Below are positions 26,484 to 35,190 of a DNA stretch of 64,000 nucleotides, piece after piece. Where the stretch lies: NCBI GenBank assembly GCA_030832095.1, contig JAURJT010000014.1, positions 1 to 64,000 on the forward strand, written 5' to 3'. The notes below the pieces were generated by a model. It did not search any database. It had not been told where the DNA came from and saw nothing but the letters and a program-made list of their open reading frames with translations. Both the position numbers and the translations under genes were made by a program. Position 1 is the stretch's first letter. Each line of letters starts with the position of its first letter. This DNA is from Gammaproteobacteria bacterium. Lineage in GTDB: Bacteria; Pseudomonadota; Gammaproteobacteria; Burkholderiales; Burkholderiaceae_B.

Positions 26484-27170
26484 ATGGCACTTAAACTATT
26501 TGAACTCGTTGGCGCTGAAAGCAATCGACCTTTTAGCCCGTACTGCTGGCGGATTCGTATGGCGCTTGCCCATAAAGGACTCGAAGCCGAGCTGGTGCCT
26601 TGGCGCTTTGTCGAGAAGGCTGCCATCGAGCCCAGTGGGCAGACTAAGGTGCCAGTGTTGGTGCACGACGGTAAATGGGTCTTTGAGTCGTGGGAAATTG
26701 CCAAGTATCTTGAGGCGCAGTTTCCGGACCGTCCCTCTTTGTTCGGCGGCCCTCAGGGGCAAGCCTTGAGCCGAGTGTATTCAAATTTGGGCGATGTGCA
26801 CGCTGGGCAAATCGTACGCTTTGTTTTGATGGACATTTATAAGCACCTTGATGCGGCGAATCAAGCGTATTTTCGAGAAACGCGCGAGCCACGCTTTGGT
26901 ATGACGATTGAGCAAGTGGTGCTCGACCGAGACGCCAAGCTGCAAGGCTTTCGAGATAGCCTAGGGCCGTTAAGAAACGTACTCAAAGTACAACCATTTT
27001 TTGGTGGCGAAACGCCCTTGTATGCCGATTACGCCATTTTTGGTCAGTTTCAGTGGGCGCGTGCGATCAGTGATTTTGAACTGTTGGCCGCCGATGACCC
27101 GGTTGCCCACTGGCGCACGCGCTTGTTGAAGGCGTTTAATGGCATGGCCTTGGCTGCGCCGGCCTATTAA
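26484..27170 (+). CDS. Glutathione S-transferase, beta-etherase (LigE/LigF)-like
   Basis: A 228-residue cytosolic GST. The thioredoxin-like half holds the glutathione site FSPYCWRIRMALAHKGLE (residues 17-34) and TKVPVLVHDGKWVFESWEIAKYL (cis-Pro and Glu-Ser motif near residues 55-75); the all-helical half follows. The SPYCWR motif and overall layout resemble the lignin beta-etherase group, which cleaves aryl ethers with glutathione, but most such relatives have unknown substrates. It starts a plus-strand run leading to a Bug receptor, a CoA-transferase and CitE-like genes. Confidence 0.8.
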   Translation: MALKLFELVGAESNRPFSPYCWRIRMALAHKGLEAELVPWRFVEKAAIEPSGQTKVPVLVHDGKWVFESWEIAKYLEAQFPDRPSLFGGPQGQALSRVYSNLGDVHAGQIVRFVLMDIYKHLDAANQAYFRETREPRFGMTIEQVVLDRDAKLQGFRDSLGPLRNVLKVQPFFGGETPLYADYAIFGQFQWARAISDFELLAADDPVAHWRTRLLKAFNGMALAAPAY

Positions 27171-27279
27171 AGTTGCCCAGGGCGACGGCCCTGACCGCGT
27201 ACGTCTGTTTAAGGTGCTGAGAGTAACGGCTTTGGCTCTGCGTGTTGACGCTTGCTCGAATTGTTAGGAGACAACTGCA

Positions 27280-28260
27280 ATGATAAAAAATATTCGGTTA
27301 TGGTTGCGAGGTTTTGGGTTGATGGCTGGTGTGACTATCGGGATCACAGGGTTCGCGCAGACATATCCCGACAAACCGATTAAGTGGGTTGTACCTTATC
27401 CCCCCGGTGGCACAACTGATGTGGTTGCCCGCAGTATTGCGCAAGCAATCGGTGAGCGCTTGGGCGCCACAATTGTGATCGAGAACAAAGCCGGGGCTGC
27501 AGGCGTTATTGGTATGCAAGCCGTCGCCAAGGCCGCGCCTGATGGCTATACCTTTCTTGTCAGCGATGCGAGTTTGGCCACTGCGCCGAGTTTGAACAAG
27601 CAGCTTAGTTTTGATCCGCTCAAAGACTTGCAAGCAGTATTTTTATTTGTGACAGTACCTCATGTCGTATTGGTGTCGCCAACCTCAGGGATGCAGACAC
27701 TGGGTGACTTGCTCGCGCGTGCCAAACAGCAGCCACAGGCACTCAACTTTGCCTCGGGCGGTATTGGTTCGCCGTTGCACCTTGCGGGTGAAGCGTTGAG
27801 AACGAGCACCGGGAGTCAGTGGGTGCATGTGCCCTACAAGGGTGGAGGGCCCGCAATTCTTGCAGTCATGAGTGGTGACGCCCAACTGGTTACGCCGTCA
27901 TTGCCCTCGGTGATGGGGCACATCCAAAGTGGCAAACTCAAGGCGCTGGCAGTCACATCCGCAGCTCGACTTAACAGTTTGCCCTCGATTCCGAGTGTGG
28001 CAGAGCTTGGTTATCCCGGTGCCGCATCGATGGGCTGGATCGGTCTGCATGCACCCGCTGGTTTACCCAACGCGATTCTAGAAAAAACTGAAGCCGCCGC
28101 AAGAGGCGCGATGGCTGACCCGTCGTTGACTAAACGTCTCGTTGAACAAGGTGCCGATCTTGCCGTTGACCCTTCAGCTAAGTCTTACTCAAGCTTCGTT
28201 GCGGGCGAGGCAAAACGCTGGGAAAAAATCGTGAAAGCTGCTGGTATTCAGCCTGAATAA
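27280..28260 (+). CDS. Bug/TctC-family receptor (3)
   Basis: A 326-residue exported binding protein, preceded by the strong site TTAGGAG at 27263-27269. Signal peptide of about 24 residues ending in GFAQ. First ligand loop IKWVVPYPPGGTTDVVARSI, second PDGYTFLVSDASLATAP; HVPYKGGGPAILAVMSGDAQ follows. It stands 15 bases before a CoA-transferase gene and is likely to bring in that enzyme's carboxylate substrate. Confidence 0.92.
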   Translation: MIKNIRLWLRGFGLMAGVTIGITGFAQTYPDKPIKWVVPYPPGGTTDVVARSIAQAIGERLGATIVIENKAGAAGVIGMQAVAKAAPDGYTFLVSDASLATAPSLNKQLSFDPLKDLQAVFLFVTVPHVVLVSPTSGMQTLGDLLARAKQQPQALNFASGGIGSPLHLAGEALRTSTGSQWVHVPYKGGGPAILAVMSGDAQLVTPSLPSVMGHIQSGKLKALAVTSAARLNSLPSIPSVAELGYPGAASMGWIGLHAPAGLPNAILEKTEAAARGAMADPSLTKRLVEQGADLAVDPSAKSYSSFVAGEAKRWEKIVKAAGIQPE

Positions 28261-28275
28261 TTAAAGGAATTCAAT

Positions 28276-29481
28276 GTGATGACTGCTTTTCAATCCGATG
28301 CCTCGTGTCCCTTGGACGGTTTGGTTGTCTTGGACCTCACCCGCTTAGTCGCCGGCAATATGCTGAGTCTGCAGCTTGCGGATTTCGGCGCAGAGGTCAT
28401 CAAGATTGAGCAACCGGGTAAGGGCGACCCGTTGCGAGATTGGCGTATCGAGGGTTTTAGTGTGCACTGGAAGGTGTACGCGCGTAACAAAAAAAGCGTC
28501 ACTCTTGATTTGCGTGCTGAAGAGGGCAAGGAGTTGTTGCTCAAGCTCGTAGAGAAAGCCGACGTCTTGATTGAAAACTTCAGGCCTGGCACGCTAGAGG
28601 CGATGGGTTTTGCGCCTGAGGTGTTATTGAAAAGAAACGCTGGTATTGTGGTTGTTCGTATTTCAGGCTGGGGGCAGGATGGCCCTTATCGTTTGCGACC
28701 CGGGTTTGGTACGTTGGTTGAAGGCGTCTCCGGTTTTGCTGCAAAAAATGGCTTTGAAGATCGCGAACCGGTGTTGCCACCCTTGGCCATGGCCGACATG
28801 ATCACGGGCTTATATGGCTCTTTCGCGGTGATGACGGCGCTCAGGCATCGCGATCAAACGGGTCGTGGTCAGGTCATTGACCTGCCTTTGCTTGATCCAA
28901 TGTATTCAGTGTTGGGGCCTTCTGCAGCGGTGTACAAGTTGACGCAAAAGATTGACCCCCGGATTGGTAGTCGTTCAAACACAGCAGGCCCGCGTAATGT
29001 GTTTCCTACCAAAGATGGTCGCTGGATTTCGATGTCGGCCTCAATGCAAGTGATGGTCAATCGCTTGTATACCGCGCTTGGCGTACCCGAAATGTTGACA
29101 GATCCGCGCTTTCGTACCAACGCGGATCGCGTCGCCAATGCCGATGCTGTAGAGGCGCCGATTCGTGCGTTTATTTCGACGCACACTCTCGAAGAGGGGA
29201 TGGCCTTCTTTGAAAAAAATGAAATTACTGCTGCCCCTGTCTATGCGATCGATCAGTTCATTGAAGACCCCCATGTCATTGCCAGAAAGATTGTGGTGGA
29301 TATGCCTGATAAAGAAATGGGCTCTATTCCTATGCATGCAGTTGTGCCACGCTTGTCTGAATCGCCCGGGGCGATACGTCGACCTGCGCCCGAGCTGGGT
29401 GAGCATACTGCCGAGTTATTGGGGCGGATTGGAATTGATGCCGCAATGCAGCTTGGTTTAAAAGAAAGAAAAGTTATCTGA
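28276..29481 (+). CDS. Class III CoA-transferase
   Basis: A 401-residue CoA-transferase with an intact catalytic Asp (Asp174 in AMADMITGLYG). Family marks LDLTRLVAGNMLSLQLADFGAE, KIEQPGKGDPLRDW, IENFRPGTLE and ISGWGQDGPY are complete. ATG codons at 28276 and 28279 are both possible. The CitE-like genes follow within 11 bases, so this is probably the activating step for the lyase-type enzymes: acid to acyl-CoA, then C-C cleavage. Confidence 0.9.
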   Translation: MMTAFQSDASCPLDGLVVLDLTRLVAGNMLSLQLADFGAEVIKIEQPGKGDPLRDWRIEGFSVHWKVYARNKKSVTLDLRAEEGKELLLKLVEKADVLIENFRPGTLEAMGFAPEVLLKRNAGIVVVRISGWGQDGPYRLRPGFGTLVEGVSGFAAKNGFEDREPVLPPLAMADMITGLYGSFAVMTALRHRDQTGRGQVIDLPLLDPMYSVLGPSAAVYKLTQKIDPRIGSRSNTAGPRNVFPTKDGRWISMSASMQVMVNRLYTALGVPEMLTDPRFRTNADRVANADAVEAPIRAFISTHTLEEGMAFFEKNEITAAPVYAIDQFIEDPHVIARKIVVDMPDKEMGSIPMHAVVPRLSESPGAIRRPAPELGEHTAELLGRIGIDAAMQLGLKERKVI

Positions 29482-29492
29482 GGGTAGCAACA

Positions 29493-30224
29493 ATGAGTCA
29501 AAGCAAAAATTCAAGACGGTCGTGGCTGATTGTTCCGGCTGATCATGACGATGTTGTTGCTTATGCTGGGTCACATGGTGCAGACATCGTGGTGCTTGAT
29601 CTTGAGTACACCGTGGCCCCCAAAAATAAAGATCGCGCCCGCGTTGGGGTGACTGGGCAGATCGCTAAGCTGACTGCGACTGGCGCTGAAGTCTTTGTGC
29701 GTGTGGATCGCGTCACGCGCTGGGCCGATGTGCGTGCCGCCATCAGTCGTGATTTAACTGGGATTGTGCTGCCATCACCCGATGACGCGGCTGACATCGT
29801 TGAACTTGATGCGTTAATCACTACGCTTGAAAAAGAACGCGGTGTCGAACTTGGCACAACAGAAATTGTGTTGATGTTTGAGTCTGCAAAAAGTTTTTGG
29901 AGCGCTGATGCCTTAGGCAGAGCCAGTGCCCGAGTGAGTGGGCTGGGCGTAGGGCGCATCGATTTATCGATGACGCTTGGTACGGTGCCTCAAAACGAAT
30001 TTCGGCTCTATCGCTTTTTAATGACCCGTACGCTTGTGGCGGCTCGGATGCTAGGCAAACAACCGCTCGGGGCGTTTTGGCGCCCGGGCTCGCGCGGTGG
30101 TGTGGCCTCTGTCGCAGACACGATGCGCGCAGCCCGCGAGGCACGCTTGTTGGGGTTTAGTGGCTGTGTCTGTGCCGTACCCGAGCAGGTCGCGCCGGTA
30201 CATGCGGGTTTTGTGCAGTCATAA
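29493..30224 (+). CDS. HpcH/HpaI (CitE-like) family protein, divergent active site
   Basis: A 243-residue TIM-barrel of the citrate lyase beta/malyl-CoA lyase group, shorter than usual (about 290). Compared with the family pattern, L-D-L-E-D is L-D-L-E-Y here, L-P-K is L-P-S, and the region around SGLGVGRIDLSMTLG keeps one Asp. The Glu in MFESAK is retained. Some metal or CoA contacts may therefore be lost, making it a weak or altered enzyme or a structural partner. It is the first of three CitE-like genes in a row. Confidence 0.72.
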   Translation: MSQSKNSRRSWLIVPADHDDVVAYAGSHGADIVVLDLEYTVAPKNKDRARVGVTGQIAKLTATGAEVFVRVDRVTRWADVRAAISRDLTGIVLPSPDDAADIVELDALITTLEKERGVELGTTEIVLMFESAKSFWSADALGRASARVSGLGVGRIDLSMTLGTVPQNEFRLYRFLMTRTLVAARMLGKQPLGAFWRPGSRGGVASVADTMRAAREARLLGFSGCVCAVPEQVAPVHAGFVQS

Positions 30225-30239
30225 TCTGGATACTCAGCG

Positions 30240-31160
30240 ATGCCACCCTATATCCGCCGTTCTTTGATTTGCTTGTCAGTCGATGACCCAAAGCTTGCAG
30301 AAAAAGCCTTCGAGTCATGGGCCGACGCCATCATTTTAGATATTGTTAAAAGCCCCATTCAAGATTGGCAGCAAGTGCTTAAAGCTAAGATGCCGACGGC
30401 TATTGCTGCCGCAGCACATGGTGGTGCTGAAGTCTTTGTACGTTTGAACGCGGGTACTGCACAAGCCGAGCTCGAGGCGACTGTGTTTACCGGATTGACT
30501 GGAGTGGTGCTGGTTGGGGTAGGGGATCGCACCGAACTCGTGCGGGCCAATGAACGACTTGAGGTTCTTGAACGCGAGCGAGGCCTAGCCATCGGTTCAG
30601 TTGAAATCGATCTTGAAATCACCACCGCCCAAGGTGTTTGGAATTCGCTAGAAATCGCTCGCGCAAGCCCCAGGGTGGGCACCATGACGATCAATGAACG
30701 AGCCTTGTATCAGCATTTAGAGATCCCCTTTGAAACAACGCTTGAGGTCGAACCAATTGAATTTATCAAAGGTCAAATCATCACTGTTGCCACATCGGTC
30801 GAGAGTCAGGCGCAAGGGATGTGCTATCCGTTATGCGTCTCGCAGAATGAGGTCGACGAAGCCACATTGACCAAGGCGGTGCGTCGCGCACGTGATACAG
30901 GGTTTAAAGGTGTTGTGTGCGCGCATGCTTCATGGGTCAAGGCGTGTAACGAAGGTTTTCGCCCGAGCCCCGCTGAAGTCGAATATTACAGAGAGGTGCG
31001 CGAGGTGTTTGCTGAAGGGTTGAAGCGAGGCCTGGCTTCGGTGCCGCTTAACGGAAAAATGATCGATGTACCTGTCGATTTACGCGCCGAGGTGTACCTT
31101 GAGTGGGCAGATCGCGTGGCCTTGCGCGATCAACAAAAAATTCAAGCTCACCAACTTTGA
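30240..31160 (+). CDS. HpcH/HpaI (CitE-like) family protein, probably non-catalytic
   Basis: A 306-residue relative of the preceding and following genes. The beta-strand that normally reads L-D-L-E-D is LDIVKSP, the L-P-K-x-E strand is VVLVGVGD, and the late F-G-x-x-D segment is TMTINERALY, so the acidic metal ligands are gone or moved. Size and order of secondary-structure patterns still fit the barrel. A role as a regulatory or structural subunit of the third protein is plausible but unproven. It starts 15 bases after the first CitE-like gene. Confidence 0.65.
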   Translation: MPPYIRRSLICLSVDDPKLAEKAFESWADAIILDIVKSPIQDWQQVLKAKMPTAIAAAAHGGAEVFVRLNAGTAQAELEATVFTGLTGVVLVGVGDRTELVRANERLEVLERERGLAIGSVEIDLEITTAQGVWNSLEIARASPRVGTMTINERALYQHLEIPFETTLEVEPIEFIKGQIITVATSVESQAQGMCYPLCVSQNEVDEATLTKAVRRARDTGFKGVVCAHASWVKACNEGFRPSPAEVEYYREVREVFAEGLKRGLASVPLNGKMIDVPVDLRAEVYLEWADRVALRDQQKIQAHQL

Positions 31161-31173
31161 TGAGAAAAACACC

Positions 31174-32121
31174 ATGACGCACAGAGTGGCACGCTGCACA
31201 ATGTTTGTAACGCCAACTAATCCGCGCTTTATCGATAAGGCTTGGACCCGAGGCGGCGATGTTTATATTTTAGACATCGAAGACTCAATCCCCTTGGCCG
31301 AAAAAGCGCGCTGTCGCAGCTTGATTCGTGAATCGATTCAAAAAGCCAACAAGGGTGGTGCAAGTATTTATGTTCGTATCAACAAGCCATTTGTGGATGC
31401 GGATTTACCTTGTTCGGTATGGCCCGGTGTTGATCGCATCATGTTGCCAAAAACCGAGACTGCAGTTGAAATGCAATACGCTCACGCGCTGATGAGTCAA
31501 CTCGAAAAGGATCATGGGGTGCCGGTGGGATACATCGAACTGTCGCCCATGATTGAAACTGCGTTGGGAGTGGTGAACATTCAGGAGATTTTGTCGGCCA
31601 CGCCCAGAAAGATCTGGTCAATGGGTGGGGGCACGGGCTACGACATGGCAGTCAATCTGGGCATTGAAATGTTTGTTGACTTTGACCAGTATGCCTACAC
31701 CTCGTCTTATGTGGCATTGGCTGCAATGAGTTTGGGGATTGAAGCGTCTGGAGGGGTCTTTATCCATAATCCTACGGGTCGCGTGGATCAACGTGATCAT
31801 GCTATTGAAGAAGCTGAGATCTTGCACGCTGCGGGAGTACGTCAGATTACAGCGCTACATCCAAACTTTATTGAGCCCTTATGTACCGGGCTTGCCCCCA
31901 CTGCCGATGAAATGTCGTGGGCGCAGATCGTGTTGGAGACTTACCAAGAGCTCACGCTCGCGGGCGAGTCGGTGACAACCGTCAACGGCAAGGTGGTGGA
32001 CTGTTATGAGTATGAATTAGCTCTCAAAACGCTTGAATGGGGCAGAGCCTGTGCAGAAAAGGACCGGTTTAAAGACAAAGCACTGGCTCGGTCTACTGCG
32101 TTGTCAGCGGCTGCCTCTTAG
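31174..32121 (+). CDS. CitE-like malyl/citramalyl-CoA lyase family protein
   Basis: A 315-residue HpcH/HpaI aldolase-type enzyme with conserved active-site patterns: YILDIEDSIP, IMLPKTET, SPMIETALGV and SMGGGTGYDMAVNLG, plus IHNPTGRVDQ in place of the usual I-D-x-x-x-x-x-x-D stretch. Such enzymes cleave beta-hydroxyacyl-CoAs to acetyl-CoA or pyruvate plus a short acyl product. The ATG at 31174 is preferred because longer in-frame starts lie within the preceding gene. It is the only one of the three paralogues with a complete-looking acidic set, so it is the likely catalyst. Confidence 0.8.
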   Translation: MTHRVARCTMFVTPTNPRFIDKAWTRGGDVYILDIEDSIPLAEKARCRSLIRESIQKANKGGASIYVRINKPFVDADLPCSVWPGVDRIMLPKTETAVEMQYAHALMSQLEKDHGVPVGYIELSPMIETALGVVNIQEILSATPRKIWSMGGGTGYDMAVNLGIEMFVDFDQYAYTSSYVALAAMSLGIEASGGVFIHNPTGRVDQRDHAIEEAEILHAAGVRQITALHPNFIEPLCTGLAPTADEMSWAQIVLETYQELTLAGESVTTVNGKVVDCYEYELALKTLEWGRACAEKDRFKDKALARSTALSAAAS

Positions 32122-32301
32122 ACAGGGTTACCCCTTAGTGACCGCCCGAATTTTGATCCGGGCTTTCAGAGTGGCCTAGCGCTCGGTTTTTATCTTAGAG
32201 TAAGCACAGTTGTATTAAACTTTGACGTTGACAACTCGGTTGCGTAGTCGCCTTGCAACTGAGTCAAGGGCCTATTTGGCACAAAATACCTGGAGACTTC
32301 A

Positions 32302-33273
32302 ATGATTCAAAAGACCATCATTTCAGCCTGTGCGCTGATGCTCAGTATGTTCGCGTTGCCTGCATCACACGCCGCAGACCCGTTTCCGGTCAAACCGATA
32401 CAAGTGGTCATTCCGTTTGCACCTGGCGATACCGACAACATGCTGAGACCCTTTCTTGACAAGATGGGCGAGTTTTTAGGCCAATCCGTCATCATGACTT
32501 ACAAGCCAGGTGCAGGTGGTGGCATTGGGGCAGGGTCAGTGGCATCGAGCCCGCCCGATGGTTACACGCTTGTCGGTACCTCGCAAGGGTCGATCGTGGT
32601 CGTGCCAACTTTTAATAATGCGATTAAGTATTCAACCGAGTCGTTTGCGCCCATCGCATCGATCTCTGAGGGTGGTTTTATCTTGGTCGTGAAGGCAGAT
32701 TCGCAATGGAAAACCATGCAAGAGCTGATCGAATACTCCAAAAAGAATCCTAAAAAAATCAACTACACCACCTCTGGTGCGATGGGTGTTACGCACTTAA
32801 TTGCTGAAATTTTTGCGGATGAGGCGGGTATTCAATGGACGCACATACCTGAGAAAGGCAGTGGCCCAGCAGTCACCGCTTTGCTGGGTGGACACGTTCA
32901 ATTATCTTCTGCCGCAATTGGCCCTGCGATGGCTCATGTACGTGCGGGTACTTTGCGGGCGCTCGCGGTATTTAGCGATAAACGTTTGAAAGCATTTCCC
33001 GATGTTCCAACTCTAAAAGAGCTTGGCTACAAAGTGGAAGCCCGCGCGCTGTACGGCATTTTGGCGCCCAAAGATACGCCTAAACCAGTGGTCGATGCGA
33101 TTTTTTTAGCAGCTAAAAAAGCGGGTGAAAAATATCAGATGCAGATTAGCGACAGCTTGAGTGCGCTGGGTGCACAGCCCGCTTTGCTGGATCCCAAAGA
33201 GTATGCCGCCTATGTGGCCGATCAAAAGGCGATGTTTACTAAGGCAAAACAAACGCTTAAGTTGAGTGAGTAA
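32302..33273 (+). CDS. Bug/TctC-family receptor (4)
   Basis: A 323-residue periplasmic receptor with signal peptide ending around SHAAD. The first ligand loop is atypical: VIPFAPGDTDNMLRPFLDK replaces the usual P-P-G-G-x-x-D, and the second loop reads DGYTLVGTSQGSIV. The altered loop suggests a ligand different from those of the neighbouring receptors. A 180-base gap precedes it, so it may have its own promoter. No membrane partner genes follow. Confidence 0.88.
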   Translation: MIQKTIISACALMLSMFALPASHAADPFPVKPIQVVIPFAPGDTDNMLRPFLDKMGEFLGQSVIMTYKPGAGGGIGAGSVASSPPDGYTLVGTSQGSIVVVPTFNNAIKYSTESFAPIASISEGGFILVVKADSQWKTMQELIEYSKKNPKKINYTTSGAMGVTHLIAEIFADEAGIQWTHIPEKGSGPAVTALLGGHVQLSSAAIGPAMAHVRAGTLRALAVFSDKRLKAFPDVPTLKELGYKVEARALYGILAPKDTPKPVVDAIFLAAKKAGEKYQMQISDSLSALGAQPALLDPKEYAAYVADQKAMFTKAKQTLKLSE

Positions 33274-33362
33274 GAAAGCGACTCGCAGGGCAAAGGCCAA
33301 CGATTGACTGTATTCGGTTGGTCGTGTCATGATGGATGTGATTGTTCGTCGCCGAGGCAAAG

Positions 33363-33629
33363 ATGGCTGACTCCGTACGCAGAAGCAGTAAACTGGATCT
33401 CTCGTTTCCTTACGATTGGTCAAATCCCGCTATCAGCGACGAGGCTCTCATCATCAATGTACTGAGCCGCGGGATTTTTTCGGATATTTGCCGCGTTTCA
33501 GCGTATTTTGGGTTGGAGGTCGTTCGAACTGTGGCCTCTGGTTTGCAAAAATCAGCTTGCGCCAATAAATCACTTGCACGCATGTTGTGCAATATCAACA
33601 AGGGTTTTAGCCGTGCTCAGACTCGATAG
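33363..33629 (+). CDS. Putative antitoxin paired with AbiEii-type nucleotidyltransferase
   Basis: An 88-residue protein starting at 33363 (MADSVRRSSKLDLSFPYDW) with GAGGC upstream. It reads as a small helical domain with DWSNPAISDEALIINVLSRG and ICRVSAYFGLEVV, similar in pattern to the DUF6922-like proteins that I recall beside nucleotidyltransferase toxins; this family name is from memory. Its end overlaps the next gene by 17 bases, typical of a coupled two-gene module. It is not the winged-helix AbiEi antitoxin of classic AbiE systems. Confidence 0.6.
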   Translation: MADSVRRSSKLDLSFPYDWSNPAISDEALIINVLSRGIFSDICRVSAYFGLEVVRTVASGLQKSACANKSLARMLCNINKGFSRAQTR

Positions 33630-34410
33630 CCTGCCCGAAAAAACTCTTAAGGTTTTTGAATGCTTGGCCGTAAATGAACGGTTGCGCGGGTTTACATTGA
33701 TCGGTGGCACGGCGCTGGCTTTACAGATTAGTCATCGTAAAAGCGAAGATCTAGATTTTTGGCTACCCGCCGAAAAAATGGATAAAGAGACGATTTCGAC
33801 TGCCGTCAGAACGGCCCAGCAAGCGGGCTTTGTCGCTCAACTTGTCACGCCACATGACAAAATCGTGGCTGCCAAAATCAATGGTCGTGATTTGCTGGCT
33901 CATGCTCAAGACTATGTCATTGGCGGGGTTAAAGTCACTTTTTTTGCGCGAGTCGATACAGCATTCCAGCACTTCAATGCATACCCTCGCATCACCAATT
34001 CTGCCTCCTCATTCGGGATTATGGATCTAGAGGGCATATTTTCGATGAAGTCTTACGTCATCCACCAACGCGTTCGTTCGCGCGACTTGTTTGACTTAAA
34101 GGCTTTTGTGCAGAGAGGCAAAACCATCGAAGATATTTTGCAAGCAGGCTCGGCTGCCGACCCCGCTTGCTCAATCGAATACGCCAAGTCGGTACTACTT
34201 GGTGATGTTCCGTTAGATAAAGAAGATGAAGGTTTCGATTCAATTGACGTAGCCGAAAAGCTCGAAGATATTTACTCATTTTTTAAGTGTGCTATCGATG
34301 AATACGAGCAAGTGCTAGCCGAACAAACTTTTAACGTTATGTTGTGCACTCGCTGTCGCGAGGCCAAGTGTGTCTGTGACGCGAGGGTACCGAACAGGCA
34401 GGATATCTAG
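33613..34410 (+). CDS. AbiEii/AbiGii-type nucleotidyltransferase (putative toxin)
   Basis: A 265-residue protein starting at the GTG 33613 (VLRLDSLPEKTLKVFECL). The nucleotidyltransferase core shows GGTALALQISHRKSEDLDFW, with the G-G-T and D-x-D pattern, and later IMDLEGIFSMKSYVIHQRVRSRDLFDL. Relatives modify RNA or protein by adding nucleotides and act as toxins in phage-defence or plasmid-stability modules. A C-terminal CTRCREAKCVCDAR segment has four Cys and may bind zinc. It sits amid catabolic genes with no mobile element seen nearby. Confidence 0.78.
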   Translation: MLRLDSLPEKTLKVFECLAVNERLRGFTLIGGTALALQISHRKSEDLDFWLPAEKMDKETISTAVRTAQQAGFVAQLVTPHDKIVAAKINGRDLLAHAQDYVIGGVKVTFFARVDTAFQHFNAYPRITNSASSFGIMDLEGIFSMKSYVIHQRVRSRDLFDLKAFVQRGKTIEDILQAGSAADPACSIEYAKSVLLGDVPLDKEDEGFDSIDVAEKLEDIYSFFKCAIDEYEQVLAEQTFNVMLCTRCREAKCVCDARVPNRQDI

Positions 34411-34512
34411 GCTCGATGATCGTGAGTTTTCGGCCGTCGCGCTCTCGTCGCATCAGGCCACCCCATGCTGCCGTTTTGGGTGTCTCTGTCAAATATTTTA
34501 TAAGTTGCTTTA

Positions 34513-35157
34513 ATGAGCCCAATCGCTGACAAAAATGTGTGTGTTGTGAATCACCCGATGGTGCAACACAAACTAACGTTAATGCGAGACAAACATACGT
34601 CATCAAGTTCGTTCAGGGTGCTCTTGAATGAAATTTCAACCTTAATGGCTTACGAGGTCACTCGTGATTTGGCGATGCAAGATATTGAAATTGAAACGCC
34701 GTTAGAAAAAATGACGAGTAAGGTAATTGATGGAAAAAAACTTGTTTTTGTTAGCATCTTGCGTGCAGGCAACGGCATCTTAGATGGCATGCTCGCTGTG
34801 GTTCCGAATGCACGGGTTGGTCATATCGGTTTGTATCGAGATCCAAAAACGCTAGCGGCGGTTGAATATTATTTCAAGCTTCCTGAAAACCTTAACCAGC
34901 GCGACGTGATTCTGGTTGATCCGATGCTTGCCACTGGCCACTCTGCGATTGCTGCCATTGCCAGAATCAAAGAGCTTGGGCCTCGCTCAATAAAATTTGT
35001 GTGTCTAGTGAGCTGCCAGCAGGGCATCCAGGCGGTGCATGAACGGTTTCCTGACATTATGATTTACACCGCCGCGATTGATCGTCAATTAGACGCTAAG
35101 GCTTATATCTTGCCTGGTCTTGGCGACGCGGGTGATCGGATCTTTGGAACAAAATAA
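34513..35157 (+). CDS. upp: Uracil phosphoribosyltransferase
   Basis: A 214-residue enzyme making UMP from uracil and PRPP in pyrimidine salvage. The PRPP loop is [14 protein letters not shown] (about residues 135-148) and the uracil-binding C-terminus is [17 protein letters not shown]. Length and the [13 protein letters not shown] segment match Upp well. No clear Shine-Dalgarno is seen before the ATG; the TTATAAG just upstream could even be a -10 box for a very short leader. It precedes an amidohydrolase by 33 bases, so the two may form a salvage pair. Confidence 0.93.
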   Translation: MSPIADKNVCVVNHPMVQHKLTLMRDKHTSSSSFRVLLNEISTLMAYEVTRDLAMQDIEIETPLEKMTSKVIDGKKLVFVSILRAGNGILDGMLAVVPNARVGHIGLYRDPKTLAAVEYYFKLPENLNQRDVILVDPMLATGHSAIAAIARIKELGPRSIKFVCLVSCQQGIQAVHERFPDIMIYTAAIDRQLDAKAYILPGLGDAGDRIFGTK

Positions 35158-35190
35158 GCAGTCAGTGCTTTCTTTTTCAAGGTAGACGCC

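Noticed and set aside
26230-26490. Minus-strand 86-residue open frame between SDR and GST genes
   Set aside because: Overlaps the GST start, is basic and featureless, and has no recognisable protein character.
27186-27201. Inverted repeat CAGGGC/GCCCTG after the GST gene as a terminator
   Set aside because: Short stem with no T-run; downstream Bug gene is probably still co-transcribed or has its own promoter.
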